Shown here: piece after piece, positions 23,921 through 36,929 of the stretch
Layout of the letters: every line of letters begins with the position of its first letter
Position numbering within the stretch: the stretch's first letter is position 1
Source of the DNA: Anadara kagoshimensis
Taxonomy: Eukaryota; Mollusca; Bivalvia; Arcoida; Arcidae
Length of the DNA stretch: 64,000 nucleotides
Direction of reading: 5' to 3'
NCBI GenBank assembly: GCA_021292105.1
Contig: CM037862.1
Span: forward strand, 3,232,501-3,296,500
Program-made: the position numbers and the translations under genes
Notes under the pieces: model-generated
What the model was told of the DNA's origin: nothing
Database searches by the model: none
What the model saw: only the letters and a program-made list of their open reading frames with translations

Positions 23921-24544
23921 GGATCAATCAAAAAGACCTCAACATATCTTTGTCCAAAAAAAATTAATACAATATAACAAATGTATTATAAAGAGAAAAA
24001 TTAATAAAAAAAAACTCTTTAAATTGAAATTCTCCAAATAAATTTGGAACTTATTTTTCAAAACTTTTAAACGCCCCAAAATATATACGTTCCACAGTGT
24101 TTTGAACAAATATGCGGTACATACTCTATAACACAATTTTAGTACAAAGTGCAGTTTTTAACTCAAACTTAAGAAATAATCTTGAACAATCTAAAACAAT
24201 ATGTATAATTAACTAATTGAAAAAGCCACCATATCGTTTTACAGTGGATCAATATTCAGGTTTATAACTCGATAATCACAACACAATGTTCTCTCGCGAA
24301 CAGGAATAAGGACATCAAACCACAGCACATCAAATCTGACTTGTCTATGATATATTATACTTGTTTTCAAGTTAAAGACGCCATTTGCATCCAACAAATA
24401 TCTTTTACCGAGTTCATTGTCAATTCCTAGCATCAAACGTGGTATTTGATTTTACTGTTTACTATAGAGTAGATGTGCAAGCATACAACAGAGCATTATA
24501 AAGGGTATAATAACTGGCATGGTCTTCCGAGTAAATATTATCAT
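23921..24544 (-). other. 3' flank of USP gene C
   Basis: This AT-rich sequence downstream of the gene C stop is shared with D and E at high identity and with B at lower identity. The 3' UTR must lie here; I cannot place the polyadenylation site. Confidence 0.4.
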
Positions 24545-27500
24545 TTAACCCTTTTCCGGTTTTTTAATAGGGCACACAACAACGGGAACAGGAGAATGAT
24601 GTAACAAATAGTCACTAACACTGCCTAGCAACGTTCTTCTGATATTTCCTTGACCTCTTGTTCCAGTAACAATAACTGTAGCATTAACTTCAACCGCTGC
24701 ACCTAAAATACCAGCTCCAGGTTTAGGTGCATGAGCACTCTTTACTATCCCATTGATCTACAAAGGAAAAAATGGAGGTAAATATGCACTGGGAATTGTC
24801 TAAAAACATTTGATAGATAGTCATCTAATTAAGAGGCACAAAATATATAAATATAATGGAAATATGTAGAAAATTATTAAATTTCGTAGAACATTAAAAC
24901 AACAGGGAGATTGTGTACATGTTTTGCGATGTTGTATTACGTAATTCTGATTTCAATTGTTCCTATATGTATGTTTGCCTTTTCTTTTATTGTTTGCAAG
25001 CCTCTACCATTTACTGGTGTTATATCGTGTTTTAACCTCAACCGCTGCACTTAAAATACTAGCTCCGGGTTTAGGTGCATGTGCACTTTTCACTATCACA
25101 TTGATGAACGAAGGAAAAAATTCATGTAAAAAATATGCACTGGGATTAGTTTTAAAACGTTTGAACGATAGGCATCTAACTTAGGCACACAAAATATATA
25201 AATATTCTGGAATATATTAAAAATAATTAAATTTCGTAGACAAATTGAGACCATCATTAACATGTTGAGCGATGCTTTATTACGTAATTCTGTTTTTATG
25301 TATAACGTTTCCTCTATGTGTGTTGTCTTTTCTTCTATTATTTGCACGTTTCTACCATTTACTGGTATTATCTCGTGTGTTAGTTACCAAAAACTCTTCT
25401 ATTGCCAGTTTGATGATGCCATTAAAAAAATAAGAATAGCTCAGGGTAAACCCAACAGGTGGGGACTCTTTCTCAATTAAGGTAAATTTTGCGTCATAAT
25501 CAAACAGTTATATTTTACGCGATACCCCTGAAAGTTAAATGCGTATTATTTCCATTTCATATGGAATCGCATCAGTTATTGTTTACTTTTGTGAAAGATG
25601 ATATAATTCCGAGAATTTCTGACGTAACCATTTTCCAAACCGTCCTCACAAAAGTTCATATGCATTGATCTTGTTGTACACTGTTGAACCCCATTATACC
25701 TCAACAAACTTGAAAATCAAACAGATGATACAGATGATAATAAGAGATTAATCCAATGAAACAGGATCTTTTGGAACTGTAAAATCATTGCCACTTTTAC
25801 AAAACAGGTTGTCTGCTTCTGGCGAGAATATTGTTTGTACAATGATTATATAATAACAGCTGACAGTTTCTTGAGGGAAAGCACGTATATCATTTCACTT
25901 AATGAGATAAAATATCTAATATCACAATAGAAATAATTGCATGTCAATGGAAGCTAATGTTAAGATTTTGCAGCAAAAATATATCTTGAATCTAGATAAT
26001 ATCATTTTAAGCAAAAATAGAATCTATACGTAATAATCATAAAAATAAATTACTTTATGTCATGTTTATAGAACCTAAGGCATAACATTGTTAACATGAC
26101 ATAAATGCATTCGTATAAAAAAATTGTACTTTAAAACGGAAAGATGTCCAACTATCCAAAGGGCTAAAAACAACTAAAAAGGACCTGATGCATGCATATT
26201 AAGATCATGGAATCCAACAACCACTCACCCCTAATATAATAAATGTAAATGCAATGTTGACGTAAACATGATTGCAAAGTATGCAAGCAAAGGTTATGAT
26301 AAACTAAAATACATTCAAATATGGTTTGTAGAGAACGTTTGAATTCATTACCAGCTGAAATAGTAAATGTTTCAATTGTCAATGCTTTCCCGAATCAGTT
26401 GAAACAAGCACTGGAATCGCCATCCAATGAGATCTAAACCTTCATATTGTAGTTGGGCCATTTAGACGGTTAAAATACGTTCGAATAAGCCATAAAAGTT
26501 TATGTTTACAATTGTAAAGTAAGAAGTACAAAGTGGTTAAACTATTTTTACTTTTCTTTTGTAGGGTTCTAGTCATCCAACTTACGTAATTAAAATGGTT
26601 ATATATATTTCATAAAAAATACTAGAATTAAATACACCTTATAACTAAACAATGTACCAAATTGTATATATAAATAAGATACTTACATTTAAATCTTTCA
26701 GTAATTTAGCATAATCTACCAGTTTACTTTGTATTCTTTTAACTTCATGTTGTAGTAGTAACTTAAAGGCTTCGTAATTTACAGAGTGTGGTGCTGTAAT
26801 ATAACAATGTACTCAGTTAATATCAGAATAATATAGTGAATAATTATAACATTGCATTATCTCTGTAATGTCTACACATAAATAGTTACTTCGGGAGCAC
26901 TTAGCCTCACTTCCCTGATGAAGTTCACGTGTTTAACCTAATTTGTCAGCTTCAAAGTTTGTACTTTGTTTTTGGATTTTGGTTTGGACATGGATTGATT
27001 TGTTGGTACTTACTAAGCAAGGTGTGCCTGTCACGACGAAACCAATAACAATACAGAAAACAAAACTGTACCTAATCTTTTTCAATATTTTTTCATAAAA
27101 GCTACTTATCCAAACAGTATTACCCGGCCACCTTATTATATGCACAATGGTTTATCTTCCCTTGTTCTGCTCATTTCAATCGTGCTCTTGATTGCTTAAT
27201 CTATTGTTTTACTATACACTAAATATATAAAACACTTTTTTCGTAGTTAAACATGTTGATAAAGTTTTTGAAAAGTACAGTGCACGTCCATGATGAGGCA
27301 TTTTATAATCAGCGGTCTTAGTATTTGCCCGTCCACGGAATGTATTTTGTAATTAGAGGGCGTAGAATGTGGTTTTATTCGTGTAAGGAGGTTTTGTAAT
27401 CACTGGTTAAAATCTGTGTTTATCCTGTGACGTATTGTATACCCGTTTTAAATAACATTGATTATGATAATTTCCAAGTTTATTTCAGTTGGCTTTTTTT

Positions 27501-30500
27501 CATTTTGCACAACGGCACGTACGTATGCATTCTTATGGAATTATATATAGGGCCCATTCGACATCGAGAATAGTTTTTGCCATTAGTGGCCGCAATATGT
27601 TGTTTCTTCAGTGCATATAATGCAGCTGTTCATTTCATATTTTGTAAATCCACACAGTTTTTATTTCTTATTAAAATATGCATGTTATAAGCTACTAGTT
27701 CTTAATGTTAAAATTATTGCTCAGTAATGCCAACAACATAGATTACCTGAAGTAATGACATCACTCAGTTCTACACAATACACAAGGAATACTTTATCAT
27801 CCGGTCTATGAACATGTTCAGCATAAACTAAAATATAAAACAAATCCAATAGGCATGTTATTTTAATTATTGATAGAGGAACCCCTGTAGTTCAATTCAT
27901 CAGAGGATCTTTGTCTATACAACACAACGCTCTTAAATGTTAACGTATTTAGTAATTATTTTTAACATGCATTGCACTATTAGTGGGTGTTTGAGAAAAT
28001 CGTTGATTTTACTGCATCTGGTGTTACATTATTTATTCAGGTCTGTGAACATATTCATAATAAACTGAAAAGTAGACCCAACAATAAGACAATGAAAATA
28101 TAAAGATCAGGAGAAAGAAATGTGTCATTCCTATATAGTGCAAATTACTATCAAATCAAAATCAATTGTTTTTATCTGATATTAATCAACATCTTCTTTC
28201 TTGTGTAAAATATCGAAGCTTTGGTGATATTTCCTATATCCATTTAGGATACAATCATTGCAACGTGTGTGCCGTTAACAATAGTACTTTATATACATAA
28301 TATATTTATTTTCGAGTGATGACCTTAAGTGTGCATTATCAAAAGTATTGCAATACTTCATTAAGGTTTTGTTAACAATTTTATCTTAAAAGCAACCTAA
28401 AGAACAAATCTTTTCATTGTATAATTCTTTAACAGAATAGATTTGCACTTGTAAATTAATATTCCTCAACATCTCCATTACATGCTCATTTTGCTTTGGA
28501 TAAAAGTTTAAAATGTTGAATGTTTAACATTATTATCAACACTATGCGATTGTAATAACATGAACTTGGCAGTACCACCAAACCACGGATAATTAAAACC
28601 AGATATTTCCTTACCAGTCAATGTTTAATGGATTAAACTTATTAACAAAAAGAGAAAACTACGTGTACAGTTGTTCACATGCGCAATTATCAGTTCAAAT
28701 ATTTAATCTTTAAAATATAAAGCCGTTTATATAAGATATCCCATCTCTGAAGTAATGAAATTGTCATACTGTTTATTATTCTTGGTGGCATCCTATTGTA
28801 ATGTTTCAAAGCATAAAAAATATCCAACCGTTTATATAATATACTAGTATCCCATCTTGGAACTAATGATTTTTATCACCCAGCTTATTGTACTACATTT
28901 TTCTTGGAAACCTCCTATTATAATGTTTTCCTAGTCGATATGGTTTCTGACTTGGTCCATCAAATGTCAAATTCGTTTCCCCATAAAGTATGATTGTATA
29001 AAGCTGAGGATAATATGTTAACGGTGGGTATTGATTTATGTCATGTGTGATATACACAAATACATGCACTTCTAATTGATATTTTACTCCGAGTCAATAT
29101 AGAATTACATATTTTAATAATTGGTCTTTTTATAAACGTTTTAATCGACCACAAACGGTCGCTCCATTTCCAAATCACAATCCCAAATGTCAATCAAAAA
29201 CATATCAGTCCATGTCCAAATCACAATCCGACATGCAAAGTAAAGACTTTGAATTCTGAGAAATTTATCCTCCGTCATCAAACTTGAAAGGATAAGCATC
29301 TCCTATCTAGATAGCTACATCCGTCAAGTGATAAATCAAATGAAAACATACCGGTCTATGTCCAAATTACAATCCAAAAAGAAAAGTAAGACGGATTAAG
29401 ATGAGACACATGTTTTAGTTCTCATAACCAAACTACGACATATAAATTACTTAAGCATTAGACGAAATTAGTAGTGCAAGGACCAAAATTGGAGAAATCG
29501 AAATATGTGGAGATGAAAAAAATTGAAGGATAAAAAATTATTTTACCAAATCCACGTTAAATAATATAAACTAACAACATTATACAACGAAGAACGTGTC
29601 AAGATTTTGCTTAAAAATGCATGTTACACTTACAATCCCATCGATAGATTTACCTAATTCGACAGCAAATTTGTATTAAGATTTATTGTAATAAATAGTA
29701 CCCTCATACGGGTTCCCGAAGTCTAATGGCGTGTAAGATTCGATCTTGTAAGTTGTAAAGTCTTCCAATGAATCAATTATTACATCCAAGTGTTCATTAA
29801 CAGATGTTTTAAATTCTATAAACTTCCCATCTTCTATTTCTGTCCGTCCATAATAAACATGTCGAAAATTAGCTTTATTTCAAAGAAAATTGCTCTAATT
29901 GTCATTGATAACAAATCACAAACAAACATTCCATACCATGTCCAAATCACAACCCCAAAAGCAAATGAAAACAAACATACAAATCTATGTTCAAATCACA
30001 ATCCCAAAGCAAAATAAAAATTGCGAAATCTGACAAATTAAGTTCATTAATGGATTGGCTCAGTGCAACACGGCGATGGAAAGATCGTTTTAGTATCACG
30101 GCTAAGAAACACAGAATTAATTTACGTTTTAGAGTTTACATTATAAACGTGGTGTAAACATTATAAACATATGGTGTACATCTGCTTAAGTTCCTGTTTT
30201 GGTTTGATTGATGAAAGAAATCTTTATCTCTGTATTTTCTTTTATAAAAGGTTGGATGGTCAATAAAATTCTTCACTGCAGTATATAGTATCTATTAGTT
30301 ATAGTTTTAACCAACAATCGCGGCTTCAAACATGTCCGGAGACGGAAATTATGTGTTTGTCATATGCTTGTTTAGCTTATTTTGTCTTGTTTGGGTCATT
30401 ATTAACTTCTATTGTAGTGTGTTCTTGATTATGCTGGCTGCTGCTAAGTACGTGATTTACATATTGCAAAATTATGTTTTTTCATTTAAAATAATCAACA

Positions 30501-30888
30501 GTTTAAAAACAAAACAGTTTTACTAAAATTAAAAGTGAAATAAAAAAAATTGTGTAATAAAATGTTTGCATATTCTGTTGTTGATATTTTTTCCTGCTAT
30601 TGTTGTATGCGTTATCGCAGATAAGATTAACTTTTCAATTTCTAACCACTGACACATTTTTTTTACTAATGATGACCCAATTAATTACACTGTTAAAACG
30701 AGTTCCATAAGTTTAAAAAAAAAATAAGTTACAAAAAATGATATCCGATTACTTATAAAATCTTAGAAATAAAATACACATAAAATATACTTACAGTGAA
30801 GTGCACGTGTTGCATGTTCACTTCCATCAAAAGCTATAACAACTGTTTTAAGTTTTCTCTTCCTAGCTTTCGGTTCTTTAGCAGCCAT
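24545..30888 (-). CDS. Universal stress protein gene C (4 coding exons, 164 aa)
   Basis: The exons are 30795-30888, 27747-27827, 26687-26793 and 24545-24757; introns are 2967, 953 and 1929 bp with GT-AG ends. The frame is 495 nt and the UspA motif G-x2-G-x9-G-S is intact. Differences from B include RKRKLKT instead of RKRKPKT at residue 13, HVHRPDDKV in exon 2 instead of [16 protein letters not shown] for SVDYEAF, ILGAA for ILSAA, and a first exon-4 residue of Ile. The C-terminus is full length (KKPEKG). The exon structure and phases equal those of the neighbouring copies. Intron 3 contains a dead partial exon 4. The TATA-like box is altered. Confidence 0.92.
25032..25105 (-). pseudogene. Dead partial copy of exon 4 in intron 3 of gene C
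   Basis: These 74 bp match the 5' third of exon 4 (codons for [21 protein letters not shown]). They lie about 348 bp upstream (in the gene's sense) of the real exon 4, as part of a tandem duplication of roughly 24690-25383. The acceptor AG is lost (TTGTAG changed to GTTC), and coding similarity stops after the VEV codons. It cannot be spliced as an exon. Confidence 0.7.
26885..27003 (+). repeat. Retroelement tail in intron 2 of gene C
   Basis: The blocks are 'cttcgggagcacttagcctc', 'cctgatgaagttcacgtg' and 'ggattttggtttggacatgg'. It is opposite in strand to the gene and shared with B, D and E. Confidence 0.5.
29149..29395 (-). repeat. Retroelement tails in intron 1 of gene C
   Basis: On the minus strand these are repeated 'ggattgtgatttggacatgg'-type ends with 'gtagctatctagatagg' between. 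There are three tail ends within 250 bp, one extra relative to B. Confidence 0.5.
29906..30075 (-). repeat. Doubled retroelement tail in intron 1 of gene C
   Basis: Two tail ends lie head to tail ('tttgggattgtgatttgaac' and 'ggggttgtgatttggacat'), about 55 bp apart. Gene E has a single one at 60078-60190 with otherwise near-identical flanks. Confidence 0.45.
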
Positions 30889-31969
30889 TGTTTACCCAGC
30901 CGACTACCTCCCTCCTCGTATCAATACCAATTGAAGCATATGGATATACATGTATACTGGTATTGATCAAATTCTCAAGCCAAACATTGTTTGTATACAA
31001 TGCTCATAGTGTTTAATCTAGCCAAGTTGAACGTATTTTTCAATATCGGTTAACGTTTACCGTGAAATGTGATAATATGATTGCTCTGCAGTATTGTTAA
31101 TGGAAGCATAAATAGTCCCACTTGACTAAATAATAAAATAAAGTGTCGGTTTTTTATGTGATATGTAGTATATGATTTATTGTAAAGACAGTAAAGCAAA
31201 ATCCGTATAGTGAGTTTTGATATGAGAGGTACAAGACAAGATTTTAAATCAAGTGTTCTGTATCACTGTTCCAAGCATTTAGGTAGTAAAGTGTTACCTG
31301 ATGAAAGAAACCACATTTTATTGAGCTGATGTATGACATGTAACATGATACCGCCTTTGAGGGTATTTTGTCTTATTTTTGAATACACAAGAATTCACAG
31401 CTTTTTTACCGCGGGGCCATGTACCCGAGGTGTTTAACGTTTGTAAGAGATACGCCAATATCGCTTCATAAACTGTCTACTGTCCGTATCACCTTGTGAA
31501 AATTTTGATCTTCCATAATTTTCATAAAATATCTTATTAATTTGAATAAAGCTTTGTATAATTCATTTAACGGAGCCTAGATGTAACGTTTTTCGCAATA
31601 TCTTATACCATAAATGTTGCAGGTATGGCAATTTTTGCATTGTGTACGATATGGCTTACAAAAAACAGCTGTGTGTTGGTGTATTATGTCATCATGAATG
31701 TCACTTCTTCTGTAAAAACAATTCGTTTTAACGTGCAAAATCCTCATATATCTTTACATTGACATTTTTCTATATTAATCGAAGAAACGGACATTGGTTT
31801 TCAAATACTACTCAACTCCAAGAAATGAACAATGTCAAACTTTATTCAAATTTATTCTTTCTGTGAGTTTTTTGCATATCTCGCTGTCAATAGAGACGGC
31901 AATAATCAAATTTGTTATACCGTGTTTTCGTGTTAATTTGGAGAAAAGAAATGAGCCACAAACATGCTT
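30889..31969. other. 5' UTR/promoter flank of gene C
   Basis: This is conserved with the other units. It includes the block around 31403-31470, where the Gypsy element sits in the D-E interval. No gene is seen. Confidence 0.45.
30990..30997 (-). promoter_or_regulatory. Altered TATA-like box of USP gene C
   Basis: The minus strand reads TATACAAA where A, B, D and E have TATATAAA, in otherwise conserved context 102 bp upstream of the ATG (30888). The T-to-C change may weaken the box. Confidence 0.4.
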
Positions 31970-32150
31970 ATCCATGTGTGAATTAGAGTCCCAAAAACAC
32001 AGTACAAAAATTAGATAACTGGCAGAATAAGTAAAACAGGTAAATTTCCATCAAGGATACGAGACATATCTCTAAAATAGTAAATACATCCAGCTATCTA
32101 CATCCACCAAATATGGAATCAAAATTTTAAGAATGAAAGGTACAAGGAAC
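31970..32150 (-). repeat. Decayed retroelement tail upstream of gene C
   Basis: This is the counterpart of 18790-18945, with the same blocks on the minus strand and no RT coding part. Confidence 0.45.
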
Positions 32151-34458
32151 CGTGTTTTTTTCTTAGTGTTTTTGTATTTTAGTTGTATTCAATATCATAC
32201 ATGTTTTGATTGTAAATACTTTATTTGATTTTAAAATGCATTCAAGGTTGTCTTTTATTACATTTTAACGTCTTCGCCATAGAATTGTCTGAAACCATTG
32301 CTATGTCTTAGAACGATAAACAAATCAATTAAACTTTATTTATGATAACATAAGCACTGTTGTTCGTTTCACATTTATTTTTGTGTTTAATTGTGTGTTT
32401 AACTTACAAAATTATTCCTTCTTCTATTTTGGATTGAACAACAACAGTTTCAATCGCCAAATCTTTAAATGTATCAACAGAAATAACCAACGATTAGTCG
32501 GCACTAAGGTCGATACAGAAAATAGAAAAATCATAACTTCATTTATAAACGACATAAAACGGCGCCTTTAACAAATTAAACGCTATGTGCAGTCTGGGGG
32601 GATGTATAACATATAGATTATATTAATGAAGATGATTTAAAATACACTTATTATTTGTGTTGATAAACCAACATACTTGCGTTTGATGCATAAAAATATT
32701 TATACATTTATAGCTCCAGACAAAGATAGTGATTGAATGACAAATAATTACAAGCAATAACCGTGCATCTCTATTTCATTAAATAATTGTAACATGATTT
32801 GACACTAATATTTTAATCATTTGTTTTGATTTTTTGAGAAAGCAAAATCAAATTACTGTAAACCGTGTTTTAGCGGAACATTTGTTATATTTCAGAATTA
32901 GTTTGTATTCCTATATCGTAGGACCATTGATTTAAGAGAAGCTTGATTGGTAATACCTTACAAAAGAATATACTACTCTTCGATTTTGTGTAAAGTTTGG
33001 ACAAACTGGTTTAATAATTAGTGATTGTAATAATAATGTTGCTTTTTTTCCTACATAACGCTGTGAGGGACCAATAATTAGCATCAATTAGATCTTGTAC
33101 CGAACAAAAATCGATAGTTTTACAATCAATGGTTATAAGTGCTTGTTTATCTATCCGTTTTGTGTTGTTGTTTTTATTTCTTTATCCCATTCTAATTTCT
33201 GGTCCTTCGATGTAACATTTGTTCAATAGCAAATGACTTCTACTTATAATGACATAGCAGTAATAATGTTGATATGTTTATGATATAGCGATGCTTTTGA
33301 CATGATAAAAGGGAAGATTATATCATCCCATTTATTCATAAATATGAATACAGATGGTAATCACTCAGTATAATCATAGCCATAAACTTCTCTTGTAATA
33401 ACCATTATTCTACATTATCATCATAATAAACCACTTCCGCAATGGTAATGAGTTTAAATGGACATTAATTCTCAGTGTTATAAATAAAATAAATGGCAAT
33501 ATCAAAATTAATATTTTAAAGGGTTTATTCAGATATAATGCCTCTTTGAATATTATCATTGAAATAGTTAAATAGACTATTAATTAGGTAATGGATTTTT
33601 TTTCGTAAAGACTCGTCTTAAGTATAACCATAAGGCAACGAATAAGTGTATTACTGGCTTATATCGTTATCTTTTGGCAGTTTCAAGGTATCTTTCAGCA
33701 GATTTTCGGACACAAACTATCCATATTTCGGCCGTACAGCAGCCAAGCTTCCTCCCCTTTCGTTAACTCGATGTAAAACTTTGAACAGATATGTACTGTT
33801 TATTACAAATTTATTTTTATAATGTCAATTATAGGATTTGTCGAAGGAAAACATGATAGTACATTCCGTAATGTAATTAAGATACATAGATACAACGTCG
33901 ACGACGTCCATAGTTCAGATATACTTTCACTCATTGTTGCAATATTTAAATTTGTTGAAAAAACGTTTAAGGTAAAATGCGTAGTACTAATGTCTTAAAA
34001 GTGATAATAAATATATCCATACAATCATATCTACAAAATATTAATAATTTATTTTTGCAATAATCGAGAAGCAAAATAGATATTGCTGTATATTAGTTCT
34101 ACTCTTTTCACGTCGATGCTTTGTTTGACTTGATATTTCAGTGTGTGTTTCACAATTATTGTGTACTTCTTAACTTGTTCCTGTTTTGACACAATTTATT
34201 TTATGTAGGTATCTAGGCAAACATCAAGTTACAAATATATGGGTTGTTTAGTTGCTCAGTGTCGAAGGCATTCAGTATCATAATCTAAATGAATATTTTC
34301 AATTAAAGCGGAAATGTACCTCAAATTTATGTTTTAATTATGTTTTATTTTCAACGACAGTTTTCAGAAAATATTTTTCAATATACAGCTGTATAAATTG
34401 TATATATAATTCAAATCCCATAATTCCATATTATTTTCATTCTTAATTCTGATTTTAC
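32151..34458. other. Intergenic array sequence between genes C and D
   Basis: This aligns with 18960-21277 and 48840-51070. A 'ttactgtaaaccgtgttttagcgg' block near 32855 also occurs near 18320 and looks like part of an old repeat. No gene is seen. Confidence 0.4.
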
Positions 34459-34626
34459 ATGTGAATGGTGTAACTAGCTTAAGAGAAGGTACATGTCCTT
34501 TCGAAGTACCCGGTCTCACTTCTTTACTTGTAATTCACGTGTTTAACTTAATTTGCCAGTTCTCAAAATTTATTCTTTGCTTTGGAATTGTGATTTGGAC
34601 GAAGGTCGAAATGTTTTTGGTCAAAC
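34459..34626 (+). repeat. Retroelement tail-only fragment
   Basis: This is the same tail as at 21278 ('gaatggtgtaactagctta' through 'ggaattgtgatttggac'), at the same position in the unit. Confidence 0.55.
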
Positions 34627-35387
34627 ACTATTTACCTCAAAATACACAAGATGTTAACAATTGTTTAACATAAATTCCTTATACTTAAATATACAGGCAC
34701 TTTTTCTTAATTCTGATTAATGTTCTTCACTGTGTTTGTCTTTGTATTTGTTTTGAGTGATTTTGCCGTTGTCAAATGTATTATGATCCACTGCAGATGT
34801 CACAACATTAGCTAAGTTTTATTTTAAACCAAAATCCTGGTTTTGTTATACGTGTGCTTTTAGGACTAGTATTGCTTCATAAAAGCCAAACGCCATTCAA
34901 CAGAAGCTTGGGAATCATTGTCGACTACAATTCTAATAACTAATCACAAAACAAATTAGATTTTTATGGATACTGTACGACAAAGAATCCTTTTTACAAC
35001 ATTATTTTGTATTCTTAATTAGATTTGAAACCGCTTTGCTCTTAATGTGACATTAAAGTACTTGAAACATATTAAAAAAAGGAAATCAGCCTCCAATCCA
35101 TGTCTAATGCCACAGAATAATACTATTGACTTATGACTTACAACTGACATTGTCATTTAGTTTTTATAGTAGAACAGGGGAATCTGTAACATACAATATG
35201 TACATTACACTTCGCAAAACCTAAAGCATCCAAGTAAATGAAACAATGATAAATTATGTTTAAGAATACAAGACAAGAAAATATAAACAAATCTTTATCA
35301 GTCATTGAGGTAGTTTCGGTGGTGACGCAATCCTGTCTCAATACGATGCATCGTAGACCCGTCAGTTATAATGTTATTACTACTATT
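34627..35387. other. Intergenic array sequence between genes C and D
   Basis: This aligns with 21447-22200 and 5460-6940 (without the hairpin insertion). No gene is seen. Confidence 0.4.
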
Positions 35388-35392
35388 GTGAT

Positions 35393-35814
35393 GAAAAACA
35401 AACATAGAATCACAATCCAGAAGCAAACAAAAAACTTTGGAACTGACAAGTTAGGTTAGACACGTGAACTTCCACCAGAAACGTGAGGCCGGGTGCTTCG
35501 GAAGGGTAAGCACTTCCTGTTTAGCTAGCTACATCCGCCACTTGTGTAATCAAAATTGTGTGATAGGAACATTGAACTATGAGACGTCAAATATAACCAA
35601 GGCAATCCTGGACACAGAGGCATCAAACTTATCAACAAAACTGTGATGACGGCCATAAAACTTTTTGAGGGCCTTGATAAGCCTAGGCTTGCAATATCCC
35701 TGAGTCAACAATTTATTTCCAAGCAGCCTACTTTGTTGTACAAAGTCCCCGTTGTGGGAACAAGCTCTAGCATAGCGTATTAATTGGGAAACAAATACAC
35801 CATAAGCAGGAGAA
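35393..35814 (-). mobile_element. 5'-truncated RT retroelement copy inserted on the minus strand
   Basis: Read on the minus strand, it starts within the PAYGVF block of the RT region. It continues through equivalents of LIRYARACS, SRLLGNKLL and KKFYGRHH, then the full tail, and ends in 'tatgtttgtttttc'. A 5-bp direct repeat GTGAT flanks it (35388-35392 and 35815-35819). The uninterrupted site is seen near 22210 and 51600. It is a recent, unit-specific insertion with 5' truncation, as expected for target-primed reverse transcription. It carries frame-disrupting changes. Confidence 0.7.
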
Positions 35815-35819
35815 GTGAT

Positions 35820-36237
35820 TTGCTGAGACCACGTTGTATTTTAGTGCTGTATGTATCTTTGTTGTTCAATAAATTGATTCTTTACGATCCCATTTACTGT
35901 ATAACGTTACTATCTGATTTTGTGATATTAGGTAATATCTAACAAACAAGTAGTTCACTGCCATCTGATTTAATTCCTTACTCTAATTGATAGCCAGTGG
36001 ATTAAATGGCGTGTACATAAATATCAATTACTGGAATGCAAGAACTAAATAGCTACTGAAATTGTTTTGTATAAAAAAGCTGTCTGCGATATAGAAAAGA
36101 TAAAAAATCTATTTACTATAGTCTAACCATATTTGTTATATGTCCATGTTTGAATCCGTGTTGGAGTATTATTTAGTTTATTCCATTTGATATTCCCTAC
36201 ACGAACTATTATCACCATGTATCTAACAAAACGTTAA
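35820..36237. other. Intergenic array sequence between genes C and D
   Basis: This resumes the unit sequence after the RT insertion (cf. 22210-22620 and 51605-52024). No gene is seen. Confidence 0.4.
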
Positions 36238-36318
36238 TTCACGTGTCTAACCTAACTTGTCAGTTCTGCTTCTGGATTGTAATTCAGACATGGATTAGTA
36301 TGTTTGTTTATGATTGAA
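36238..36318 (+). repeat. Retroelement tail, remnant of a deleted RT fragment
   Basis: This is the same 80-bp remnant as 22621-22700. Confidence 0.55.
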
Positions 36319-36929
36319 AGGTCAATAAGGAGATACCGTTCAATTTATCCCGATGTGTCGTATAATAACATGCCAAATCTTATCTTTTTCTGGAAACTTA
36401 ATGATGTTACTGTCAGATTGTCTTCAGTAGTGTTATGGTAAAATTCATTGTTTTAATGATGATAAAACTTTTTCAGTGACCTCAATGTCAGTTAAATATG
36501 CGCTGTGAAGTACATGCTTTATCTTCTGTACAAGCTATTCCCTCTATTACTAATTGTCAGTTTGGTAACTAAGCTACGTGTTTTGATGCCATGTATTTTA
36601 TATCGTTGGGTACCTGAGCTTTCTTGTGGATTTAAATTTTAATGTTAATGTTCTTTTGTTGTAATATTGGTTCGATTCGTATTGGCAAGGAAACATTAAT
36701 CACAATTACTGTAATGACGATACCTAGCTTAATTTTTTCTTCAAATTTATCTTTAAACAGATTTCCTCTTGGTATATATAGTTTTTTATTTAAATCATTT
36801 TGATTCACATATAAAACAAAAATATATTGACGAAACCATCATTAAATGAGGGTTTTTTAGATAGTATTTTGTTTGAAAATATAAGTTTCGAACAACTATC
36901 GGTATACTAATGGGAAAAAACTGCTTGCT
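36319..36929. other. Intergenic array sequence
   Basis: This is shared with 22701-23319 and 52105-52690; no feature is seen. Confidence 0.4.

Noticed and set aside
25262-25480. Open frames around the internal duplication in intron 3 (also 24957, 54223 and 54749)
   Set aside because: They arise from the intron duplication; no start, splice or family evidence supports them.
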